A stretch of 33,680 nt of DNA from Leptospira biflexa (GTDB lineage: Bacteria > Spirochaetota > Leptospiria > Turneriellales > DYLW01). The stretch is from assembly GCA_020720785.1 (NCBI GenBank), contig DYOA01000028.1, forward strand, positions 1 to 33,680. The letters run 5' to 3'. The notes under the pieces were generated by a model. It saw only the letters and a program-made list of their open reading frames with translations, made no database searches and was not told where the DNA came from. Shown here piece by piece: positions 1 through 8,770 of this stretch. Each line of letters opens with the position of its first letter. Positions within the stretch are counted from its first letter, which is position 1. A program made the translations under genes and the position numbers.

Positions 1-1
1 T

Positions 2-58
2 CCTGCGGACGGTGGGTTTGAAAGATTCCTGGAAGCCGGAGAAATAGGGAGAGTTTAA
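2..58 (+). CDS. 3' end of an unidentified gene (partial)
   Basis: An open frame enters from the left edge and stops at TAA (56-58). It encodes 18 residues ending in FLEAGEIGRV. Too little is present to name a family. Its stop overlaps the stop of the antitoxin relic on the opposite strand, so the two ends converge. It could be a chance open frame, because only 18 codons are visible. Confidence 0.3.
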   Translation, partial: PADGGFERFLEAGEIGRV

Positions 59-213
59 TCTTTACTTTCCACAAGTAATCCGGCATTGTATTTGTGTATT
101 ATACTGGAAATTAAAGCCTGGTAGGGTAGCCCTTGGTTTATTGCATTTTTCTGAATGTCCATTAAATCCTTTTCTGATATTCTAATTACGACTAATTTTA
201 TACCGACTCTTGG
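55..213 (-). pseudogene. truncated ribbon-helix-helix antitoxin (CopG/BrnA-like) relic
   Basis: The minus strand reads 52 codons from just after an in-frame TAA (214-216) to TAA at 55-57. The product contains VVIRISEKDL, then GLPYQALISSIIHKY and a short tail GLLVESKD. This is the DNA-binding half and C-terminus of the CopG-type antitoxin family whose hallmark is 'IRIS..DL..I...A...G.PYQ.LISS..HK'. The 30-50 residues that normally precede this block are missing, and there is no start codon in a sensible place. A neighbouring frame gives NQESV just upstream, resembling the usual lead-in, which suggests a frameshift followed by loss of the 5' end. No toxin gene lies beside it in the window. The family match is from memory of the motif. 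Confidence 0.6.
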
Positions 214-336
214 TTAAAAGATACAATAATCCGGCCAATTTTGGGTGTTCTGCCGCACAGAAGATTGGCATTGGACAACGGGCGGTCAACAAAATTTTAA
301 GATGACAGCTTGCGGGCATTCACAATCCATTCCGCG

Positions 337-801
337 ATGGGAAAGGATTTCATTCACGCAGGCTGGCTGGAATACGCCAGTTTCCCGGAACTGGGAATCC
401 AGAATAGCGTGGCCAAGCTGGACACAGGAGCATATAATTCCTCCATCCATGCCCGGAATATTTCTGTCCATTGCGACCCATCGGCCAAAGATAGCGGCAA
501 GGGGACAGTCACGTTTACGTATTCTCCCACCGGAAAAGCCATGGAGTGTTGCTTCCCCATATACGACATCCGGGCGGTGAAAAGCTCCAACGGGGAAATC
601 CAGCAGAGGATTTATATCAAAACCAGGATTCAGATGGGGGATAAAAACTGGCCCATTATCATCAATCTGGCAGACCGGTCACGAATGCGGTTTCCGGTTC
701 TCATTGGGCGGAATTCGTTACGGGACAATGTCATCATCCATCCCGGAAAAAAGTTCATGACAAGAGAATTTTATGAAAATAGCGATCATATCCCGGAATA
801 A
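337..801 (+). CDS. rimB: RimB-like retropepsin-type protease (RimK-associated 'ATP-dependent zinc protease' family)
   Basis: A small protein of the retropepsin-like family found beside RimK genes (PF05618). The family core is visible: [13 protein letters not shown] leads into [14 protein letters not shown], where Asp-Thr-Gly is the aspartic-protease signature, and the C-terminal part has the usual [10 protein letters not shown] block. In Pseudomonas the RimB homologue works with the glutamate ligase RimK in modifying ribosomal protein S6. Here the gene overlaps rimK by 29 bp, which supports the same partnership. The frame opens after TAA at 298-300. TTG at 310 is possible, but ATG at 337 places the start close to the conserved GW. 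Neither has a convincing Shine-Dalgarno. The substrate is inferred from the neighbour, not visible in the sequence. Confidence 0.8.
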   Translation: MGKDFIHAGWLEYASFPELGIQNSVAKLDTGAYNSSIHARNISVHCDPSAKDSGKGTVTFTYSPTGKAMECCFPIYDIRAVKSSNGEIQQRIYIKTRIQMGDKNWPIIINLADRSRMRFPVLIGRNSLRDNVIIHPGKKFMTREFYENSDHIPE

Positions 802-1678
802 AAATCTTTATTCCACAAAAAGGCTGTATGAAACCTGCCTGGAGCGGGGCCATGATGTCCATGTGATTGATCCTCTCCTTTGTTATATGAACATCACCCC
901 GTCCCGTCCATCCATTCACTATAAAGGAAATTCTCTGGAGGGTTTTGACGCCATCATTCCGCGCATTGGGGCCTCCATAACATTTTATGGAAGTGCGGTG
1001 GTGCGGCAGTTTGAAATGATGGAAGTGTACAGCGTGAATGAATCCGTGGCCATTTCCCGTTCCCGGGATAAACTGCGCAGCCTCCAGCTTCTGGCCCGGA
1101 AGGGCATTGGGTTGCCCATCACCGGATTTGCCCACTCCACCCGCTACAGCGACGATTTAATCAACCTGACCGGGGGTGCCCCTCTGGTTTTGAAAATTCT
1201 GGAAGGAACCCAGGGCATTGGGGTTGTTCTGGCAGACACAAATAAAGCCGCACAGAGTGTGATTGAAGCGTTCCGGGGTTTGAATACCCATATTCTGGTA
1301 CAGGAGTACATTCGGGAATCCCAGGGAAAGGACATCCGCTTTTTTGTGGTGGGGGACAAAGTGGTGGGAGCCATGGAAAGGGTTGCCGGCCCGGGGGATT
1401 TCCGCAGCAACATCCATCGGGGCGGAAGCGGGTATCCGGTGAAAATTACACCGGAGGAACGCACCACCGCCATTCGTTCTGCACAGATCATGGGACTCAA
1501 TATTGCCGGGGTGGATATGCTGCGTTCCAATAATGGCCCCATGGTCATGGAAGTGAATTCCTCCCCTGGTCTGCAGGAAATTGAAAAGATTACCGGAGAA
1601 GATATTGCGGTAAAAATCATTGAATACACGGAACGGAACGCAAAGCTGGGAAAAACCCGCACCAGAGGAAGCGGCTGA
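773..1678 (+). CDS. rimK: RimK-type alpha-L-glutamate ligase (ribosomal protein S6 modification)
   Basis: A 301-residue ATP-grasp enzyme, the usual RimK length. The N-terminal domain begins [18 protein letters not shown] and includes [13 protein letters not shown], characteristic of RimK. The ATP-grasp part has [35 protein letters not shown], and the metal-binding C-terminal block [10 protein letters not shown]. The family adds glutamate residues to the C-terminus of ribosomal protein S6 or related acceptors in the cytoplasm. The start lies inside the preceding protease gene and the stop abuts the next ATG with no gap, so this is the second gene of a translationally coupled operon. The family call is firm. 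The acceptor here is not shown by the sequence. Confidence 0.93.
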   Translation: MKIAIISRNKNLYSTKRLYETCLERGHDVHVIDPLLCYMNITPSRPSIHYKGNSLEGFDAIIPRIGASITFYGSAVVRQFEMMEVYSVNESVAISRSRDKLRSLQLLARKGIGLPITGFAHSTRYSDDLINLTGGAPLVLKILEGTQGIGVVLADTNKAAQSVIEAFRGLNTHILVQEYIRESQGKDIRFFVVGDKVVGAMERVAGPGDFRSNIHRGGSGYPVKITPEERTTAIRSAQIMGLNIAGVDMLRSNNGPMVMEVNSSPGLQEIEKITGEDIAVKIIEYTERNAKLGKTRTRGSG

Positions 1679-2959
1679 ATGCGACTAAAGCCAATTTACT
1701 ATTATACCATCGGCATGGCCATTTCTCTTTTTCTGGGTTTCTGCTCTCCCCTTCTGCCCCATGCTCTGGTGCCCATGGACTCCGCTCAGGCAAATCATCT
1801 GAAAGCCTACGGGGCGGTATATTCCCTCATCCAGGGTGGCATGAAGGTTAAAATTCTGCTAAACTACCGGGGTGGTTCTTTTCTGGTGGAGAACCCGGAA
1901 AGCATTCCGGCAGAGAAAAAAAGCCTTTTCCAGGAAGTTTCCCTGGAGGCATTCACGCAGGAGGACTATTCCGGATTTCTGAGCCGGAGTGAAAAAACCA
2001 ATATGGGGAGTATTGAGCTGGAAAAAGTTCCACGGGTGGGAGTGTACAAGCCCCCCGGCACTGCCCCCTGGGATGATGCGGTGGTGATGGCACTGGATTA
2101 CGCAGGGATTCCGTATACCCGGATTTATGACAACGAAGTGCTGACCAATCGGCTGGTGGATTTTGACTGGCTCCACCTGCACCATGAGGATTTTACCGGG
2201 CAGATGGGCAAATTCTACGCCACATCCCGGCACGAGCTCTGGTACCAGAAAAGAAAATTTGCCTTTGAAAGTGAAGCCAAAAATTTGGGTTTTTCCAGTG
2301 TGCCGGAGTTGAAAAACGCCGTTGCCCGGAAAATTGCCGAATTTACTTTTGCCGGAGGGTATCTCTTTGCCATGTGCTCTGCCACAGACAGTCTGGACAT
2401 TGCCCTCGCCTCCACCGGAGTGGACATTGTGGATCCCCGCATTGACGGAAGCCCCATTACGCCGGATTTTGAAAAAAAGCTGGATTTCTCCCGGACTCTG
2501 GCATTTGAGAATTTCACCCTGATCACAGACCCGGAGATCTATGAATTTTCTGATATAGATATAGACGCAGTAAAAGAGGGAATTTTATATAAAAAAGATT
2601 TTTTCACTCTTTTTGAGTTCAACGCAAAATATGACCCCATCCCCGCACTGCTGACCCAAAACCACGAGCGGGACATCCGGGGCTTTCTGGGTCAGACCAA
2701 TGCGTTCCGGCGTTCCACAATCAAAAGCCGGGTGATCATATTGGGTGACACTCCGGGGACAAACCGGGTACGTTACATTTACGGGAAATACGGCAAAGGT
2801 TTTTTCACATTTTATGCGGGGCATGATCCGGAAGACTATGCTCATTATGTGGGGGATCCCAATACCAATCTGGAACTATTCCGGAACAGCCCCGGATACC
2901 GAATCATCCTCAATAATATATTTCTGCCATCGGCCAGGAAGCAGGAAAGAAAAACATGA
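1679..2959 (+). CDS. exported protein of the family commonly annotated 'asparagine synthetase B' (function unproven)
   Basis: A 426-residue protein with an N-terminal hydrophobic segment (about residues 8-28) consistent with export. A cysteine in LGFCSP might be a loose lipobox. The mature part starts LVPMDSAQANHLKAYG and has LLNYRGGSFL, WLHLHHEDFTGQ, GGYLFAMCSATDS, LTQNH, and FTFYAGHDPEDYAH near the end. From memory these blocks match a family of about 420 residues in Bacteroidetes that databases call asparagine synthetase B. No asparagine-synthase or PPi-loop motif is visible, so that name looks wrong. The AMCSATDS block resembles the nucleophile elbow of class I glutamine-amidotransferase-like folds, so an amidase or peptide-bond hydrolase role is conceivable. 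It sits directly after rimK with zero spacing. Confidence 0.72.
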   Translation: MRLKPIYYYTIGMAISLFLGFCSPLLPHALVPMDSAQANHLKAYGAVYSLIQGGMKVKILLNYRGGSFLVENPESIPAEKKSLFQEVSLEAFTQEDYSGFLSRSEKTNMGSIELEKVPRVGVYKPPGTAPWDDAVVMALDYAGIPYTRIYDNEVLTNRLVDFDWLHLHHEDFTGQMGKFYATSRHELWYQKRKFAFESEAKNLGFSSVPELKNAVARKIAEFTFAGGYLFAMCSATDSLDIALASTGVDIVDPRIDGSPITPDFEKKLDFSRTLAFENFTLITDPEIYEFSDIDIDAVKEGILYKKDFFTLFEFNAKYDPIPALLTQNHERDIRGFLGQTNAFRRSTIKSRVIILGDTPGTNRVRYIYGKYGKGFFTFYAGHDPEDYAHYVGDPNTNLELFRNSPGYRIILNNIFLPSARKQERKT

Positions 2960-3861
2960 GATGTTCAATTTTGCCCCCTCCGCTTTCCGATAATAAACCT
3001 ATGGGATATTTCCGGAAAATATTTGTTATGATCTTTCTTTTTGCATGGACACAGGTTCTCTTCGCGGACGCGTTTAACTACATGCACATCCAGCGATTGC
3101 TCCGGGAAAACCGGGATTTTCTGGAATTTATCAACACTCCTGTATCCAATTTTGGGAAAGAGGAACATAAGAAATTTCTCCACCGTGCCTCCTATCATCA
3201 ATTTCTGGCACAGAAGTATTTTCTGGCGTCGCATTACAAAGATTCCTTTGTGGAGATCCGCCGGTCACAGAAAATACAGACCATCCTTTTTGATCAGATT
3301 CTGACGGATATCTACCAGGCTGATACCAGAAAAATTCTGGAGCTATCTGCCGGAGATGTGATTCATTCCCAGGATGCCCGTGCCCTGTCCTTTCTGAAAC
3401 TGGGCTTCCGGGATCTGCGCGTGAGTGAAGAAAACCATACGCTAGGGAAAAACATTGGGTATCACCTGTACAGCAGTAAAATTAAATATTATATTGAGGG
3501 GATTAAATTCGCCCGCCAGGCAAAAAAACTGGCTTTTCTTTCTCTGATGGAGATGAACACCCCGGTAGCGGAAAAATCCCAGAATAAAAAACAGACGCTG
3601 GACGATTATCTTTTCCCCAAAGAAAAGGAAATCATCGGGGAATACCAGAGGAATAAAGACCGCCTCACCAATATGATCCAGTTTAAATTAATTAAGGATC
3701 ATTATAATTATCTTCTGCACCACGATGACAATTTTTCTCTTATTCCAGGACAGAATCTGTTATTTGCCTATGAAAATGAACACGCCGGAAAATTCAGCGA
3801 GCTGGCCATCAAAACAAAACGGAAGACCTCGGCACCAGAGTCCCCGGCTTCTTCGCCATGA
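2956..3861 (+). CDS. exported protein of unknown family
   Basis: 301 codons. ATG at 2956 overlaps the previous stop by 4 bp (ATGA) and has a good Shine-Dalgarno (GGAAAG). A second in-frame ATG at 3001 begins MGYFRKIFVMIFLFAWTQ, a clear signal peptide with likely cleavage near VLFADA, so translation from either start gives an exported product. The mature protein is helix-rich and basic, with Tyr/His-rich stretches (for example IKDHYNYLLHHDD) and no motif I recognise. It ends SAPESPASSP. It is the last gene of the rimB-rimK operon, so a link to the preceding exported protein is likely but unproven. Its last 53 bp overlap the 3' end of cmoB on the other strand. Confidence 0.65.
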   Translation: MRCSILPPPLSDNKPMGYFRKIFVMIFLFAWTQVLFADAFNYMHIQRLLRENRDFLEFINTPVSNFGKEEHKKFLHRASYHQFLAQKYFLASHYKDSFVEIRRSQKIQTILFDQILTDIYQADTRKILELSAGDVIHSQDARALSFLKLGFRDLRVSEENHTLGKNIGYHLYSSKIKYYIEGIKFARQAKKLAFLSLMEMNTPVAEKSQNKKQTLDDYLFPKEKEIIGEYQRNKDRLTNMIQFKLIKDHYNYLLHHDDNFSLIPGQNLLFAYENEHAGKFSELAIKTKRKTSAPESPASSP

Positions 3862-4876
3862 CATAAATCCGGTTGGGGGCGGGATAACCTTCAATGGTTA
3901 AATCCGGATTCTTTTTATTCAGAAAATCAGACAGACTTTCATAGGGTGCCCAAGAAGTGGACCGCTGTTCTTCCACTCCCAGGCGGGCATTGTATACCAC
4001 CCGGACATCCGTAAAATGGGTACGCCGCAGCCAGTTTATCACGCTTTTTTCCGATGGCACAAACCAGATACCGGGGACCCCGCAATAACGCCGGGATGGA
4101 GACAGCACCACCTCCTCCGGTGAATCCATGCCCATTGTCTCCAGCACCAGGGTTCCCCCCGGAGCCAGAGCGGAATAGGAAACCTCCAGGACTTCCAGTG
4201 GGGATTTGTGGTGGTAGATAATTCCCATGTTGAATACCACATCAAAGAAATCCGGAAAAAACCGGAGAGTATCCCACCCCAAAAGATTATAGTACAAAGA
4301 AGGCACCCGGGCCAGATTCTGAAGATATTCAAACTGGGCACGGAACTTCATCACCGGATCAAACCCCATTACCAGAGCGGGATGATGTGTCGCCATTTTG
4401 AAGAGATAATACCCGGAGTTAGAACCAATATCCGCGATGACGGCATTTTCCAAGGGAGGTAATAACGGTACAAAGCGGTTCCACTTGAGATGGCTTTGCC
4501 ACTCCGCGTCCAGTTCCATCCCCAGGATACGGTAGGGACCCTTGCGCCATGGGATGAGCCTTTCCAGATCCTCGCGGACACCACGGAGAATATGGTCTCT
4601 TTCCTGCACAGGAATATCCTCCTCTCTTCCAATGACCACGATATCCCCTGAAAAATCCGTGAACACGGGGGTTTTTATCCGGCGATGGCCATACATATCG
4701 GGAGTAAAATCATCGGGAATATGAACATCTCTGTTTTCTGCTTCCACCGATGCCGAAAAATAAGCATCCATGTCCACCGGGGTTTGGTTTTCCCGTGCCA
4801 CACTCCGGATGGTTTCCAGAATCCGTGGCCGGTTCTGGTCAGAAAATGTATGGGGAGCGATATCGGTATATTTCAT
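3809..4876 (-). CDS. cmoB: tRNA U34 carboxymethyltransferase CmoB
   Basis: 355 residues, slightly longer than E. coli CmoB (323). CmoB transfers the carboxymethyl group from carboxy-S-adenosylmethionine to 5-hydroxyuridine at tRNA position 34, giving cmo5U. Family features are a charged N-terminal half followed by RKGPYRILGMELDAEWQSHLKW, the SAM-binding loop ADIGSNSGYYLFKM, then GIIYHHKSPLEVL and LVLETMG. It lies 2 bp after cmoA, the gene that makes its cofactor, which strongly supports the call. The C-terminal tail GTLVPRSSVLF extends past the usual end and accounts for the overlap with the convergent gene on the + strand. Confidence 0.92.
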   Translation of the reverse strand: MKYTDIAPHTFSDQNRPRILETIRSVARENQTPVDMDAYFSASVEAENRDVHIPDDFTPDMYGHRRIKTPVFTDFSGDIVVIGREEDIPVQERDHILRGVREDLERLIPWRKGPYRILGMELDAEWQSHLKWNRFVPLLPPLENAVIADIGSNSGYYLFKMATHHPALVMGFDPVMKFRAQFEYLQNLARVPSLYYNLLGWDTLRFFPDFFDVVFNMGIIYHHKSPLEVLEVSYSALAPGGTLVLETMGMDSPEEVVLSPSRRYCGVPGIWFVPSEKSVINWLRRTHFTDVRVVYNARLGVEEQRSTSWAPYESLSDFLNKKNPDLTIEGYPAPNRIYVMAKKPGTLVPRSSVLF

Positions 4877-4878
4877 AT

Positions 4879-5628
4879 TCAGGGCTTCTTAATGGCAATG
4901 AATGAGGCAAAATTAAACCATTTAAAATACAGATCAATATAATCAAAACCGGCCTCGGTGAGCATCTGGATATTTTCATCCGCCCGGTAGGGTATTAAAA
5001 CATTTTCCAGTGCTTCCCGTTTACCGGCAATTTCCATTTCTGAATATCCGTTTTCTTTTTTGAAATCATAATAAAGCTTCTGGAATGCCCGGCTGTAACC
5101 GGAGTTGTTTTCCAGGACTTTTTCGCTCATCAGGAACACTCCGCCCGGCGCAAGAGATTGGTATAATTTTCTCAGAAAAGGAAGTCTCTCCATGGGTCGC
5201 AGGAACTGGATGGTGTAATTGGATACAAACACAAAAGGGTTTTCATAGTTAAAGGAGATAATATCATCGCAGAGAAACTGAATTTTATGCTCCGGACAGA
5301 CGGAGTTCAGGGAAAAAATATCCACCGCCTTTTCCACCATAGCCGGGGAATTATCAATTCCGGTGTAATAAAACGGCGTCCCCTCGAATTTTTGGGAGAG
5401 GGCATGGGCCAAGGCTCCGGTGGAGGATCCCAGATCATAGATCATTTTTTTATCTGTCCCGGCTTCCTGTTCATAATAATACCGAATCAAGGACGCCGTC
5501 ATGGATTTCACCTCATGGTAGTAGGGAACAGACCGCTCCAGCATATCCTCAAATACGCCCGCCACCTCCGGATTAAAATCAAAATCGGCCTCTCTGGATT
5601 TCTGGGATTGAAAAACCTGGTCTTTCAC
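4879..5628 (-). CDS. cmoA: carboxy-S-adenosyl-L-methionine synthase CmoA
   Basis: 249 residues (E. coli CmoA has 247). The enzyme makes carboxy-SAM from SAM and prephenate for CmoB. Visible blocks: FNPEVAGVFEDMLERSVPYY near the N-terminus, SAM loop YDLGSSTGALAHAL, YTGIDNSPAMVEKA, and SNYTIQFLRP with SEKVLENN typical of the family. The start is GTG at 5626-5628, preceded by a Shine-Dalgarno AGGAG about 6 nt upstream. The GTG overlaps the stop of the upstream small membrane-protein gene (GTGA), so it appears translationally coupled to it. Confidence 0.93.
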   Translation of the reverse strand: MKDQVFQSQKSREADFDFNPEVAGVFEDMLERSVPYYHEVKSMTASLIRYYYEQEAGTDKKMIYDLGSSTGALAHALSQKFEGTPFYYTGIDNSPAMVEKAVDIFSLNSVCPEHKIQFLCDDIISFNYENPFVFVSNYTIQFLRPMERLPFLRKLYQSLAPGGVFLMSEKVLENNSGYSRAFQKLYYDFKKENGYSEMEIAGKREALENVLIPYRADENIQMLTEAGFDYIDLYFKWFNFASFIAIKKP

Positions 5629-5915
5629 TGGCTACTCCTATACCGGGGTTGTCTCCCGCCCGATCTTATAATTTCCACCAGAAAAGATTCAGTGATAATT
5701 CCCAGAAACAGCGTAATTACACCCAGGTTGAGCGTCCAGAATACCCCGTTTTTAGCGAAATTCATCCCACGCTCCCTGCCGGGAATATGAAAAATCATAT
5801 AGGAGATTATGGTAAGAGATACCGGAAAAGAGTACCCCAGATAAAAAACCTGGACATCCAGTTTGGGAAGAAAGCACCAATGGAAAAAATAATTATTCAG
5901 GATAACTCCTCCCAT
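5625..5915 (-). CDS. short membrane protein, probably the 3' part of a broken gene
   Basis: From ATG at 5915 the frame encodes 96 residues with two or three hydrophobic segments (YLGYSFPVSLTIISYMIF and VFWTLNLGVITLFLGII). The frame stays open upstream to 5975 without a start codon and reads FSHATLLCLSLTHILMGG, which looks like another genuine membrane segment. One added base in the AAAA run (plus strand 5962-5965) would join it to a second open frame reading DVISFTRNAGFSIYRRDQSRIFF, continuing to about 6100. So the gene looks truncated or frameshifted. Its stop overlaps the cmoA start, consistent with an original operon position. I do not recognise the family. Confidence 0.5.
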   Translation of the reverse strand: MGGVILNNYFFHWCFLPKLDVQVFYLGYSFPVSLTIISYMIFHIPGRERGMNFAKNGVFWTLNLGVITLFLGIITESFLVEIIRSGGRQPRYRSSQ

Positions 5916-6098
5916 CAGGATATGGGTGAGCGATAAACATAACAGGGTGGCGTGGGAAAACTTTTCCGCCCACGGTCAAAAAAAATCCGACTCTGGTCAC
6001 GCCGGTAAATTGAAAACCCGGCATTCCGCGTAAAGGAAATTACATCCCCGCCGAAAATAGATTTGACATCGGCAGAGTATGGATAATAGTGAGTTCCC

Positions 6099-8711
6099 TT
6101 GAAAAAAAATCCAGTTAGATTATTATTTATTATTATATTATTCGCCAGATACGGAACCATAACTGCGACGGACGGAAAGACCGGCACGTCCCAAATTGTC
6201 AACCTGGAGAACGGCTGGCAGTATACCAATGGTTTCAACGAAGAATGGATTAAGAATCCCAAAAAATTTAATACCTGGCTCCGCTGGGACCCCGTCCGGT
6301 TTCCATTCCACCCGTCCGATGAAGAACACGGTCAATGGATTACCCTGCGCCGGCAGATTCCGGATTCTCTTATAAAAATGGCGTCGAATGGGATCCCGCT
6401 TGCGGTGGACTATGGCCTCATCTCTGATGTAAACTTTCATTACATAAATGACCAGCTATTCGCAAAAAAAGGAAATAAAAAACCTTATGTATCCGCATTA
6501 TTTATGAGAGGAATTTTTGAATTCCCCTTGTTGAAGTATGCCAAACCAGGGGAGAAAAATTATCTTTATGTTGCGTTATACCGGGAGCAGGGGCATCCCA
6601 ATAAAGTCTGGGGACCGGATGTAAAAGCCGGAAGTGCGGAGAAAATATATTCTGCGTATTTCAAGGAAGATATTCTCAAGGGTATTTTCCTGGGAATTTA
6701 CTTCTTTGTGGCTCTCTACCATCTGCTGCTGTTTTTCCGCAGAAGAGTGGATCATTATAATCTGTACTTTGGACTTTTTGCTTTGTTTTTTGGATTACTC
6801 GGTATTTTTTATATGGCAAGCCGGGATTTTATTTTCGGGCATGCCGTCCATCTGCGGCTGTATACCCAGCACCTGCTGCTGTATCTTTCCGTGGCTTTTC
6901 TGGTCCTCTTCACAGCCCGCTTTTTCACCCGTAGCTATACAAAATTCTCCATCGTTTATACCGGATTGAGCCTATTGCTTTGGCTGGTGGAAATTGTCTC
7001 CCCTTATGTAGTACAGGATACCACCCTCATGGTTTTTTATGCCATGGTTCTGCCCGCCCTGGTGTATATTCTGTTTGTAATTATCCGGGAAATACTCACC
7101 AAAAACCCCACACATGACTCCATCCGAGGGAAAAACCGGGAAGCCGCATTTTACATTTTTGGGGGATTTGTCTTTCTCGCTCTTGCCGCTATCAATGACA
7201 TCCTCCGGGATATGGAAATCATCTATTCTCCCAAATTGGCGGATTTTGCTTTTTTATCTCTTGTGATTGGGATTGCCGGGGTTCTGGCTTCCCGGTTTGT
7301 AAAAATCCACAATGAGGTGGAAGAACTGAACGTGAACCTGGAAAACAAAGTCCGGGAAAGAACCCGGGAACTCAAGCAGACTCTGACAGAAGTGGAGGCA
7401 TTGAAAACCCAGCAGGACGGGGATTATTTTCTCACATCCCTTCTCACGCAGCCACTGACAAGGGTAAATTCTGGATCAGAAAATGTCTTGGTAAATTATC
7501 ACATCGAAGAATATAAAAAGTTCCGCTTCCGCAAATGGGAAAAAGACATTGGCGGGGACATCTGTATCATAGACAGAATTTTTCTGGGAGAAAAACCATT
7601 CACTTTTTTCACGAACGCCGATGCCATGGGAAAATCCATGCAGGGAGCCGGCGGGGTCATCATTTATGGATCCCTCATCCATGCGTCTCTGGACAGAACA
7701 AAAAATAATCCGGACAACACCGGAGTTCTGCCGGAATTATGGATTAAAAATCTTTTCATTGAACTTCATAAAACGTTTATCACCTTTGATGGCTCCATGC
7801 TGATGTCCTGCATCCTGGGGTTGCTGGATGAAACCACCGGAGCGGTATATTTTATCAATGCGGAACATCCCTGGCTTATCCTGTACCGGGATCATAAAGC
7901 TACTTTTGTTGAGGAGGAACTCAAATACCACAAACTGGGGACTCTGGATATGAAAAAAAGAATCCAGGTGGATAGTTACTTGCTGGAGGACGGGGATTCC
8001 CTACTTTTGGGATCTGATGGAAAAGATGATCTGATGCTAAGGCAGGCCGATGGATCCACTCTTCTGAACGAAGATGAGAACCGCTTTCTGGAATATGTGG
8101 AGAGAGGGGGAGCGGATACGGCAGAAATTCACCGCTTAATCCGTGATGAAGCAAATTTGAAAGATGACTTTTCCATCATGAAAATAACATGGCAGCGGCC
8201 ACATAGCACAGACACACGAATCCCACCAGAAGAAATCACAGAAACAGTCCGGAAAATGGAAAACTATTTTGAGAAAAAAGATTATGCCATCATAATGCAA
8301 GCCTATCATGACACCAAAGACATGGTGAATCATCCCATTATACCCCGTACCGTCAAAGAAAGTTTCTATGAAATCTGCATCCGGGCAGCATCGGCTGCAC
8401 AAGAAATGGATCTCATGGAAAAAATTTCCGGTGAATTCTACCAGGAAATCCCTCTTTCTGATGTGGCACTCTATTACCGGGTTCTATCCTTGAAAAAATC
8501 CGGCAAAGGGCGGATGGCCATTGCCTATGCAGAAGCTCTGCGTATGAGAAATCCATCGTCCGTGAAAAACCTGATCCTGCTGGCCGATTTGTATCGCAGG
8601 ACAAATAATATTCCACGGGCAGAGAAAGTTCTCAAGGAAGCAAAAGGATATGAACCAGATAATGCCAATATCCGGAAACTGGAAAGTGCCTTGGCAGAAA
8701 TTCACCCATAA
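6099..8711 (+). CDS. 7TM receptor-linked SpoIIE-type PP2C phosphatase with C-terminal TPR-like region
   Basis: 870 residues. TTG at 6099 is chosen because it directly precedes a signal sequence (KKNPVRLLFIIILFARYG) and no ATG follows for a long way. Layout: exported N-terminal domain (about 25-185) resembling 7TMR-DISM sensor domains, seven membrane segments (about 188-400), a coiled coil (about 404-440, NLENKVRERTRELKQ), then a PP2C domain (about 470-695). Metal-site residues are present: IGGDI (D487), NADAMGKS (D508), LGSDGKDD (638-645) and LKDDFS. The C-terminal 170 residues end in helical repeats with TPR character (AIAYAEALRMRNPS, ADLYRRTNNIPRAEKVLKEA). The family dephosphorylates Ser/Thr-phosphorylated anti-sigma-factor antagonists. 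No such partner is in the window, so the target is unknown. Confidence 0.88.
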   Translation: MKKNPVRLLFIIILFARYGTITATDGKTGTSQIVNLENGWQYTNGFNEEWIKNPKKFNTWLRWDPVRFPFHPSDEEHGQWITLRRQIPDSLIKMASNGIPLAVDYGLISDVNFHYINDQLFAKKGNKKPYVSALFMRGIFEFPLLKYAKPGEKNYLYVALYREQGHPNKVWGPDVKAGSAEKIYSAYFKEDILKGIFLGIYFFVALYHLLLFFRRRVDHYNLYFGLFALFFGLLGIFYMASRDFIFGHAVHLRLYTQHLLLYLSVAFLVLFTARFFTRSYTKFSIVYTGLSLLLWLVEIVSPYVVQDTTLMVFYAMVLPALVYILFVIIREILTKNPTHDSIRGKNREAAFYIFGGFVFLALAAINDILRDMEIIYSPKLADFAFLSLVIGIAGVLASRFVKIHNEVEELNVNLENKVRERTRELKQTLTEVEALKTQQDGDYFLTSLLTQPLTRVNSGSENVLVNYHIEEYKKFRFRKWEKDIGGDICIIDRIFLGEKPFTFFTNADAMGKSMQGAGGVIIYGSLIHASLDRTKNNPDNTGVLPELWIKNLFIELHKTFITFDGSMLMSCILGLLDETTGAVYFINAEHPWLILYRDHKATFVEEELKYHKLGTLDMKKRIQVDSYLLEDGDSLLLGSDGKDDLMLRQADGSTLLNEDENRFLEYVERGGADTAEIHRLIRDEANLKDDFSIMKITWQRPHSTDTRIPPEEITETVRKMENYFEKKDYAIIMQAYHDTKDMVNHPIIPRTVKESFYEICIRAASAAQEMDLMEKISGEFYQEIPLSDVALYYRVLSLKKSGKGRMAIAYAEALRMRNPSSVKNLILLADLYRRTNNIPRAEKVLKEAKGYEPDNANIRKLESALAEIHP

Positions 8712-8770
8712 ACCCGTTTCCCATTACAAATTTTCATTTACAGAATACATCATGGAGGAATTCCGCAATC

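Noticed and set aside
6063..6089. TTGACA followed by TAATAG as a promoter for the 7TM phosphatase gene
   Set aside because: The spacing is only 15 bp and the -10 match is poor. It would also start transcription about 5 nt before the TTG. Not strong enough to list.
5915..6262. 115-codon minus-strand frame running into the start of the 7TM phosphatase gene
   Set aside because: The 5' half is the shadow of the phosphatase N-terminus. Only the part from about 6098 down to 5966 may be coding, as a remnant of the broken membrane-protein gene described there.
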